Source of the DNA: CBDUXP01 sp965371225 [NCBI: uncultured bacterium]
Lineage (GTDB): Bacteria > Abyssobacteria > SURF-5 > CBDUXP01
Length of the DNA: 54,311 bases
Assembly (NCBI GenBank): GCA_965371225.1
Contig: CBDUXP010000024.1
Span: forward strand, 1 to 54,311
Reading direction: 5' to 3'
Every line of letters begins with the position of its first letter. Positions within the stretch are counted from its first letter, which is position 1. Under the pieces are notes generated by a model that saw nothing but the letters and a program-made list of their open reading frames with translations, was not told where the DNA came from and searched no databases. Of this stretch, positions 48,259-54,311 are shown one piece after another. A program made the translations under genes and the position numbers.

Positions 48259-49303
48259 GCACTCTCGCACGATCTTGGACGAGGATGGGCGTTTTGAGTT
48301 CCTTCTCCTCAAAGTAGCGCCGCAGCAACGGGTGGGAGCGCGCCGCTTGCAACACGGCCCGCGACTCCTCCACGGCCTCCTGTCCACTGGCCACGATAGC
48401 CGGCAACCGCGGTGTCGCGTCCTTGATGTCCTCGCTCGCTTCGCGCAGGTTCGCCATCATCGCTTCCAAGTCTGTCACGCTGCGCTCCAGGCCCGCCATG
48501 ATCTCGGGCAAACTCGTCAGTCCCTCACTCACGACCTTGTCAACGCGCAGGGACGCCCGGTTGAAGTTTGCGACCGCCTCCCGCGATTCGGAGAGGACCG
48601 CCGGCCCTTCCTCGCGCACGGTCTGCGTGAGCGCTTCCGCGTTCTCAATGGTGGTTCTGGCCGAGGCCAGGGTGGCGCGCAGATCTTCGTAGACCTCATC
48701 TTCAACCAGCAAGCGCCCCACGGAGCCCCGGCCCTCACGCAAATTGCCCGTGACGACGCGGAGATTTTCCAGCGTCTTGCTCACGTTGCTGTTCTCGTCC
48801 AACATCCGCGTCGTCACGAGGCGCACGTTCTCGATGGCCACCGCCAAGTCGCGGAAGACGGGCCCCGCATTGGCCAATACCTGGTTCACGTCGACGGGGT
48901 CCACCCCGACGATCATGTCCCCGGGCCCGACGGAGGGACTTTCGGCGCTGCCGACGGTCAGGTCGATATAGCGATCGCCCACGAGGCCGGCGGTTTTGAT
49001 GCGCGCACGCGAGTCCACCCGAATCCGGTGGGCCACACTGGCACGCACTTCCATCCAGACCTGTACATTGCCCTCGGGACTGAGAAACACCGTCTCCACG
49101 CTGCCCACCTGGATGCCGGCCAGATGCACGTGGGCGCCGGGCTTCAACCCTTCCACGCTGGTGAACTGCGTCCGCAGCCGGACGCGGCGGTCGAAGATGC
49201 CCCGGCGTTCGCCGATGAAGACCACGCTGAGGAGGAGGCTGGCCGCCCCAAGCAACATCAAGGTGCCCACGGCGATTTCCACCCGCCGGCGGGATATGGC
49301 CAT
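48245..49303 (-). CDS. mlaD: MlaD-like MCE-domain lipid transport protein
   Basis: This 352-residue protein has one membrane helix (about 10-31), an MCE domain (about 40-120; GLKPGAHVHLAGIQVGSVE) and a long helical tail. The tail includes repeated TLENLR and SREAVANF segments and is longer than in E. coli MlaD (183 residues). MlaD hexamers ferry phospholipids between membranes. Its ATG overlaps the mlaF stop (TAATG), with AGGAG upstream. The helical tail may form a tube as in PqiB/LetB-like proteins. Confidence 0.92.
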   Translation of the reverse strand: MAISRRRVEIAVGTLMLLGAASLLLSVVFIGERRGIFDRRVRLRTQFTSVEGLKPGAHVHLAGIQVGSVETVFLSPEGNVQVWMEVRASVAHRIRVDSRARIKTAGLVGDRYIDLTVGSAESPSVGPGDMIVGVDPVDVNQVLANAGPVFRDLAVAIENVRLVTTRMLDENSNVSKTLENLRVVTGNLREGRGSVGRLLVEDEVYEDLRATLASARTTIENAEALTQTVREEGPAVLSESREAVANFNRASLRVDKVVSEGLTSLPEIMAGLERSVTDLEAMMANLREASEDIKDATPRLPAIVASGQEAVEESRAVLQAARSHPLLRRYFEEKELKTPILVQDRARVRGAR

Positions 49304-50067
49304 TACGCCACTCCTTCCGCTGCCAGGCCCGCGGCCCGGAAATAGGATTGCAGGTACGGGTGCGACGCCTGGCGGAGCTGCTCGAACACGTCCGTCGCCA
49401 GCAGGCGCCCGTCGAACAGCATCGCCACCCGGTCCGCGACCGCGCGCGCGCACATCATGTCGTGCGTAATCACGAGGGCCGAGACGCCCAGGTCGCGCTG
49501 CAGCTGTCGCACGAGGTCATTGATGGTTTCGGCCAGCAAGGGATCGAGGCCGGTCGTGGGTTCATCGTAGATGATCAGCTCCGGATCCAGGGCCAGCGCC
49601 CGCGCGAGGCCGGCGCGTTTCTGCATCCCGCCGCTCAGCTCCGCGGGCATCTTGTCCTCGGCCCCTTCGAGCCCGACCTGCGCCAGCTTCTCGGACACGA
49701 TACGCGCAATCTCCCCGGCCGGCAGGTCGGTCTGGTGCTCAATGGGAAACGCCACGTTCTCGCCCACCGTCATGGAGTCGTACAACGCGCCGCCCTGGAA
49801 CAGAAACCCAATGCGCCGCCGAACGCGCTCCCAATCGCGTGGCCCGTGAAACGCCGTGACCTCCTCGTCTCCGATCCAAATGCGCCCGGCATCGGGTTCC
49901 AGCAGCCCCACGATGCAACTGACGAGCACGCTCTTGCCCGAGCCGGATTCGCCGAGGACGACCAGCGTCTCACCGCGCCGAAGTTCCAGGTTCACGTCGT
50001 GGAGCACTACGTGGTCGCCGAAGGCTTTGCGCACGCCTTCGACGCGAATCAGGACGTCGTCCGCCAT
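49303..50067 (-). CDS. mlaF: MlaF-like ABC transporter ATPase
   Basis: This 254-residue ATPase powers the Mla lipid transporter. It has Walker A GESGSGKS (39-46), Q-loop LFQGGALYDSMTV, signature LSGGMQKR and Walker B LIIYDEPTTGLDP, followed by the H-loop VITHD. FQGGALFDS-type sequence is characteristic of MlaF/Ttg2A. Its ATG overlaps the mlaE stop (TAATG) and its own stop overlaps the mlaD start. Confidence 0.96.
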   Translation of the reverse strand: MADDVLIRVEGVRKAFGDHVVLHDVNLELRRGETLVVLGESGSGKSVLVSCIVGLLEPDAGRIWIGDEEVTAFHGPRDWERVRRRIGFLFQGGALYDSMTVGENVAFPIEHQTDLPAGEIARIVSEKLAQVGLEGAEDKMPAELSGGMQKRAGLARALALDPELIIYDEPTTGLDPLLAETINDLVRQLQRDLGVSALVITHDMMCARAVADRVAMLFDGRLLATDVFEQLRQASHPYLQSYFRAAGLAAEGVA

Positions 50068-50867
50068 TAGCCGAACCCGAACACCATAATCAGGATACGC
50101 GTCAGGATCACGTCCGCGATCATCACGAGCAGAGACGTGGCCATGACGGCGGTGGTGGTGGATCTGCCGACCCCCTCGGTACCGCCGGTCGTGTGGAACC
50201 CCTGGTAGCAGGCGACGACGGCGATGATGAAGCCGAACACGCCGGCCTTGAGCAGCCCCGGCACGTAGTCGGCGAAACTGAGGAACTCCAGCGTGGTGTG
50301 TGCATAGAACCGGGGGCTGATCCCTTCCTGCACCACGCCGATGATGAAGCCACCGAGCAAACCCAGGCTGTTGGCGATGGTCGTCAGCAGGGGCATGACG
50401 AACACGCACGCGGCGACGCGCGTCACCACCAGGTACTGCAGCGGGTCCACGGCCGAGACGGTGAGGGCGTCGATCTGGCGCGTGACGCGCATGGAACCGA
50501 TCTCCGCGCTGATGCCCGAGCCGGCGCGCCCGGCCACCATGAGCGCGGTGAGCACCGGGCCCAGCTCGCGCACGATCGAGAGACCCACTAACACGGCGAC
50601 GTAATCCCGGGCCCCGAACCGCGACAGCACCCCGACCGTTTGCATGGCCAGCACCAGCCCCGCGGCGAACACGACGACGCTCACGAGCACGAGCGACTCC
50701 ACACCGATGGCATACATCTGCTTGATGACTTCCCGCACGTACACCGGCGCGGTGTGCATGCGGCGCAGCACCTGCGCGCAGAAGATGGTGAACCGGCCCG
50801 CCACCTCCGCCTGGCGCAAGGCTTCCTGGCCCATGCGCTCGGCCGTGCGAGCGAAGGGGACGCGCAT
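50067..50867 (-). CDS. mlaE: MlaE-like lipid ABC transporter permease
   Basis: This 266-residue polytopic protein is the MlaE permease. Family landmarks are IGVESLVLVSVVVFAAGLVLAMQ, then VRELGPVLTALMVAGRAGSGISAEIGSMR (in parts) and EQIDAL-like RQIDALTVSAVDP. The tail AVMATSLLVMIADVILTRILI matches too. It begins within the stop of the giant TPR gene (TGATG). The MlaC and MlaB genes of the classical system are not in the block. Confidence 0.95.
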   Translation of the reverse strand: MRVPFARTAERMGQEALRQAEVAGRFTIFCAQVLRRMHTAPVYVREVIKQMYAIGVESLVLVSVVVFAAGLVLAMQTVGVLSRFGARDYVAVLVGLSIVRELGPVLTALMVAGRAGSGISAEIGSMRVTRQIDALTVSAVDPLQYLVVTRVAACVFVMPLLTTIANSLGLLGGFIIGVVQEGISPRFYAHTTLEFLSFADYVPGLLKAGVFGFIIAVVACYQGFHTTGGTEGVGRSTTTAVMATSLLVMIADVILTRILIMVFGFG

Positions 50868-53800
50868 CACGTGCGTCCGGCGGCGGCAGCGTGTTTGGTA
50901 AAGCGGTTGAGGTTGTCCGCCGCGTAGGTGCAGCCGGGATCGAGCGCGAGCGCCGTCCGCCACATCCCCAAGGCGGCGTCGAGTTCCCCCCGCCTCCAGT
51001 GTGCGATGGCGAGGTTGTTGTACGCGCTCACGTTCGTCTCATCCCCTTGCAGCACCGCGCGGAACGCTGCTACAGCTTGGTCCCACATCCCCGCCTCCAG
51101 ATAGAGGTTCGCGAGGTTGTACTGCGCGTCGGCAAACTGGGGTTCCAGCTCAATCGCGGCCCGGCACGCCACGAGCGCAGCCTGGACATCGCCGGCGCGG
51201 CGCTCCGCGATGGCTAAATTGTACCGCGCCCGGGCCGAGTTCGGACGCACATTCGCCGCCTGCCGGAAGGCCAGGCCGGCTTCGGCCGCCCGCTGGGCCC
51301 GCAACGCCGCATACCCCCAGGCCATGGCCACCAGGAAATCGTCCGGCTCCTGCTTGGCGGCGTGCCGATAATTGTCCGCCGCTGCCCCCCAGCGGCCCTG
51401 AGCTGCCATCACGCCGGCCAGGCCCCGCAGGGCGCGCGTATCGGTGGGCGAGTCCTGGAGCTTGCGCCGGAACGTCGCTTCCGCGCTCTGGGGCTCGGCC
51501 GGCTGCCGGGCGCGCCGGGCGGGCGGCGCCTGCCCCACTGCTGCATCCCCTTCCCGCTGGGCCGCATAGGCCATTTCAATCGACGCGTCGGGGAGGCGCA
51601 GCGGATCGTCGGCCTTAGCCACGCCCACATGGGCTACGTAGCGTGCCTCGGCGATCAATTCACGATTCGCCTCCGCCGCGCCGTCGCCCGGGTTGCGCCG
51701 CAAAGCAAGCTCGATGGCGGCGTAGGCGTCGTCGTACTGTTGCAGCATGAAGTAGGACGCCGCCAGGTTGTTCAGCGGGATGGGCTCATCGGCGAACACG
51801 GCCGCCAGCGCCTCGTAGGCCTCTGCGGCGGCGGCGAATTCCTGGCGGTTGTAGGCTTCCCGGGCCAGGGTCATCCGGTACCGGTAGTCCAGGGTGGGGT
51901 CCGCCTCCAGCGCGATGAGCAGCGTGCGCGCCTCGCGGTCCCCGACCGCGTAGCGCGCCATCAGCCGCGCCCGGTCCCCGTTGGTTCGGACCACCGGGGC
52001 ATCGATCAGGCCGGCCGCGCGGTCGAACGCCGCTGCCGCCCCCGCATAATCGTGCAGGTGGATGCGGGTGGCGCCCAGATTGTTCCATGCGCGGCCATGC
52101 TCGGGACTGAGCTGCACCGCACGCTCGTACGCGCCCGCCGCGGTTGCGTATTCCCCGGCGGCGTAAAACTCATTGCCGTCCAAATACGCCACTTCCGGCT
52201 CGAGTGCGGGGTCCACCTGCACCTCCAGCAGGGTAAACGCGCCCCGGTCCTCGGCCGAGCGCAGCCGCTCCTCGTCCTCCACGCTGGCAATCGCCTCGAG
52301 GTTGGCCTGGGCCGAGGCATCGTCCGGCCGGACGTCCAATGCGCGGAGGAAGCTGCGCTGGGCCTCGTCCCCCTTCCCCAGTTCGTACTGCGCCACGCCC
52401 AGGCTGTTCAGGAGTGTGACGTCGTTCGGCGTGAACTGCAGGGCGCGGGTGTACGCCGCCACCGCGTCCGCATATTCCTGGCGCACGAAGTGCCGCTTCC
52501 CCTTGCGGAAATACGTTTGCCCGAGATCCGCCTCGGTCATGCCCATGCGGGTGACCGCCAGCGCGCCACCCGGATCGGCTTGCGCCAGCCGCAGGGCCGC
52601 CAAGGCTTGATCCAGCTCCTCGGCGGCGGCCGCGTTGGTCGGTTCGATTTCCAGCACGCGATTAAAGCTCGCTACCGCGTCCGCGTGGCGAGCCAAGCGC
52701 TGGTAGGTGCGCCCCAACTGCATGAGCATGCGGGGGTCGTCGGGCGTTTCCCCGAGCGCACGCTCATAATCCACCATCGCCCGCTCGTACTCCCCGCGGG
52801 CGAAATAGATGGTCGCCGTATCGACGTAGAATTGCGGATCGTCCCCAAGCGCCCGTGACGGGGGCGCCCGCGCCGGCGCCACCGGGCGCGCGGCGGCGGG
52901 GGCTGGCCCCGCGGCCGCCGGCTGCGGCGGCGCGGCGGCAGGGGCCAACAGCGGGGCTTGCAACGCATCCTCTACGGTGCGGAGGTTTGCCCGGACCCGG
53001 CGATCGTAGGGCGCCAGCGCCAGCGCCTGGCGAAACGCGTCTCGCGCGCCCGGCAGATCGCCCATCAGGTAGTACGCGATTCCCAAATTATTGCTGACGT
53101 CCGCATCCGCCCCATCGATCCGGCGCGCGCGCTCATACGCGTCGATAGCGCGGGGATAGTCCCCCAGGGCCCGATACGTCAACCCGAGGTTGTAATCCAC
53201 ATACGGGTGGGCGGGAAGTAATGCGCGCACTTGCTCGTACGCCTCCTCGGCCAAGGCGTAATCCTGCCGAGCGTAGTACAGGCGCCCGAGTTCCATGTGC
53301 GCCTCGACGAATTCCGGATCGCGCCGCACGGCATCGAGCACTCTGCTCTCCGCAAGCTGCGTCCCCGGCATTGCGGCCAACGCGTGGCCGAGCGACGCGA
53401 GGGCGGTGGGATCGGTGGTCGGCGCGCGGCGGATGCGGCCCAACTGCTCTGCGGACAATTTAAGCCCCGCGCTCTCGGCGGTCCGCTGCGTGATGGACGC
53501 CAGCAGCGGCCACAAGCCCTCAATCCGGACCGTCCCGCTGGGGCCCGTGCGGATACGGCCAGTGGGCACGTCGTACAGGGTCGAGCGCACCCGCCACCGG
53601 CCGCGATTGGCGCTGACGCTCACGACCACGAGCACGTCCGCCCCCAGATCCAGTCCAATCCGGCCCAGGGCCTCCGCCCGGCGTCGTCCCTTGAGGGGCT
53701 GGGAGGACAGTACGGCGGCCCGTTCCGTGGCGGCATAGCCCACGACGCGCAGGCTTCCGAGGGCCGCCAACTGATCGGTCACCAGGCGGTGGACCAGCTT

Positions 53801-53980
53801 TTCGGGCGCCCGCTCCTCGAGTGAGCGGGCCTTTATCCCCTCAGGGAGGACCGCGACCGTCGGCCGCGTGGCCGGGTAGGCGGGGGCCGCCCACGCCGTC
53901 AGCAGCACGCAGCTCACCCCAAGACAGAGCGCGAACGCGCCCGCAAGACGGCGTGCCAGGCGGCGCACTGCGACGGACAT
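50867..53980 (-). CDS. giant exported TPR-repeat protein with N-terminal TolB/FlgO-like domain
   Basis: This 1037-residue protein has a signal peptide (cleavage near residue 37). An alpha/beta domain follows (about 40-175; VAVLPEG, LGADVLVVVSVSAN) of the type found in TolB-N or FlgO-like proteins. Then come some fifteen or more tetratricopeptide repeats, split by an Ala/Pro-rich linker (about 340-376). Repeat cores read YNLGLTYRALGDYPRAIDAYERA-like. It should be a large periplasmic scaffold. It heads the leftward block and its TGA overlaps the mlaE start, tying it to lipid transport by context only. A purine-rich GGGGGG lies 9 nt before the ATG. Confidence 0.88.
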   Translation of the reverse strand: MSVAVRRLARRLAGAFALCLGVSCVLLTAWAAPAYPATRPTVAVLPEGIKARSLEERAPEKLVHRLVTDQLAALGSLRVVGYAATERAAVLSSQPLKGRRRAEALGRIGLDLGADVLVVVSVSANRGRWRVRSTLYDVPTGRIRTGPSGTVRIEGLWPLLASITQRTAESAGLKLSAEQLGRIRRAPTTDPTALASLGHALAAMPGTQLAESRVLDAVRRDPEFVEAHMELGRLYYARQDYALAEEAYEQVRALLPAHPYVDYNLGLTYRALGDYPRAIDAYERARRIDGADADVSNNLGIAYYLMGDLPGARDAFRQALALAPYDRRVRANLRTVEDALQAPLLAPAAAPPQPAAAGPAPAAARPVAPARAPPSRALGDDPQFYVDTATIYFARGEYERAMVDYERALGETPDDPRMLMQLGRTYQRLARHADAVASFNRVLEIEPTNAAAAEELDQALAALRLAQADPGGALAVTRMGMTEADLGQTYFRKGKRHFVRQEYADAVAAYTRALQFTPNDVTLLNSLGVAQYELGKGDEAQRSFLRALDVRPDDASAQANLEAIASVEDEERLRSAEDRGAFTLLEVQVDPALEPEVAYLDGNEFYAAGEYATAAGAYERAVQLSPEHGRAWNNLGATRIHLHDYAGAAAAFDRAAGLIDAPVVRTNGDRARLMARYAVGDREARTLLIALEADPTLDYRYRMTLAREAYNRQEFAAAAEAYEALAAVFADEPIPLNNLAASYFMLQQYDDAYAAIELALRRNPGDGAAEANRELIAEARYVAHVGVAKADDPLRLPDASIEMAYAAQREGDAAVGQAPPARRARQPAEPQSAEATFRRKLQDSPTDTRALRGLAGVMAAQGRWGAAADNYRHAAKQEPDDFLVAMAWGYAALRAQRAAEAGLAFRQAANVRPNSARARYNLAIAERRAGDVQAALVACRAAIELEPQFADAQYNLANLYLEAGMWDQAVAAFRAVLQGDETNVSAYNNLAIAHWRRGELDAALGMWRTALALDPGCTYAADNLNRFTKHAAAAGRT

Positions 53981-54081
53981 GTGGAACTACCCCCCTAAGC
54001 CCTCCTCCGGGCTCGTCCAGCGCTGCAATGTACCATAGGTTTCACAAGTCCAGCAATGCCAACGGGTAGCGCGCACGTACA

Positions 54082-54110
54082 TTGACACCTTATGGGGTGG
54101 CTGCTAAGCT
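54082..54110 (+). promoter_or_regulatory. sigma-70-type promoter for the truncated TetR gene
   Basis: A consensus TTGACA (54082-54087) is followed after 17 bases by TAAGCT (54105-54110), about 55 bases before the likely start codon. The leftward TPR gene starts at 53980 on the other strand. Confidence 0.6.
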
Positions 54111-54164
54111 TCCGCATCCTGCACCTACAGCGGGCAGCGGGCCCTCTCGCGGGCCGGCCGGCGC

Positions 54165-54311
54165 ATGGCGGGGCTCATGGGGGTTGCTGAACGCAAGGAA
54201 CGTGACAAGCTTGCCCGCCGCCGCGATATCCTCCATGCGGCGCGGGAATGCTTTTTTAATGGGGGTTTTGAGAACACCACCATCCAGCAGATCGCCGGTC
54301 GTGTGGAACTA
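54165..54311 (+). CDS. TetR-family regulator, truncated by the end of the window
   Basis: The first 49 codons show a TetR N-terminus: RRRDILHAARECFFNGGFENTTIQQIAG. This is the first helix and the start of the helix-turn-helix. The frame is open to the window edge, so the rest lies beyond. ATG at 54165 or 54177 are both possible. It is divergent from the giant TPR/mla block and might regulate it, but this is inference. Confidence 0.8.
   Translation, partial: MAGLMGVAERKERDKLARRRDILHAARECFFNGGFENTTIQQIAGRVEL

Noticed and set aside
51362-52858. Plus-strand frame of about 498 codons opposite the giant TPR gene
   Set aside because: It is antisense to an obvious TPR array and has no recognisable domain of its own.

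Overview
This 54.3 kb window is GC-rich, gene-dense DNA from a Gram-negative bacterium. Evidence for the cell type includes lipoproteins, an Mla-type lipid transporter, exported TPR proteins and an Isc cluster with HscA and HscB. The mix (two UGA-interrupted peroxiredoxins, DEARH-type ferritin-like protein, SCP2-like protein, MoxR/VWA pair, HEAT-TlpA fusion) suggests an uncultured lineage near the former Deltaproteobacteria, for example Binatota, Desulfobacterota or Myxococcota. That placement is inference. UGA is an ordinary stop in many genes here, so the code is standard.

Layout. 1-3.2 kb: a palindromic repeat, a methyltransferase, an SDR and two tandem GNAT acetyltransferases. 3.4-7.1 kb: a FieF-like metal exporter, a lipoprotein, and a two-HTH MerR regulator divergent from a CMD-fold protein. 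7.1-11.3 kb: a DgcN/DgcA D-glutamate catabolic pair, two cyclophilins and endonuclease III. 11.3-13.7 kb: an MgtC-like protein, an SCP2-like protein and a di-iron ferritin-like protein. 13.8-17 kb: two tandem paralogues of unknown function with a duplicated promoter region.

17.5-19.3 kb holds the main discovery. Two peroxiredoxins flank a methyltransferase, and in both the peroxidatic cysteine codon is an in-frame UGA. Each UGA is followed after 10 nt by a perfect 7-bp hairpin with a GUU loop. I read them as a pair of selenocysteine peroxiredoxins with bacterial SECIS elements; simple ORF calling would split both.

19.3-25.6 kb: an exported hydrolase, a YjbQ protein, a 2[4Fe-4S] ferredoxin, a TetR gene with three operator-like palindromes upstream, and an MBOAT/SGNH acylation pair. 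25.7-27.4 kb: three small receiver-like paralogues with N, E and D respectively at the phospho-acceptor position. 27.4-35.1 kb: a quinone oxidoreductase, an SRPBCC protein, ArsC, SfsA, a HEAT-thioredoxin fusion, an alpha/beta hydrolase, a lipoprotein and a REC-REC-GGDEF diguanylate cyclase. 35.1-41.7 kb: an epimerase, then an Rrf2 regulator followed by iscS-iscU-iscA-hscB-hscA, ending in a decayed SDR 3' fragment.

41.7-54 kb: a nearly unbroken ten-gene leftward block. In transcription order it holds a giant TPR protein, mlaE, mlaF, mlaD, a TPR lipoprotein, a small unknown protein, a MoxR-type ATPase, a VWA protein, an MBL hydrolase and a metal-receptor-fold protein. Most junctions overlap or lie within 20 nt. 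A truncated TetR gene with a good promoter closes the window.
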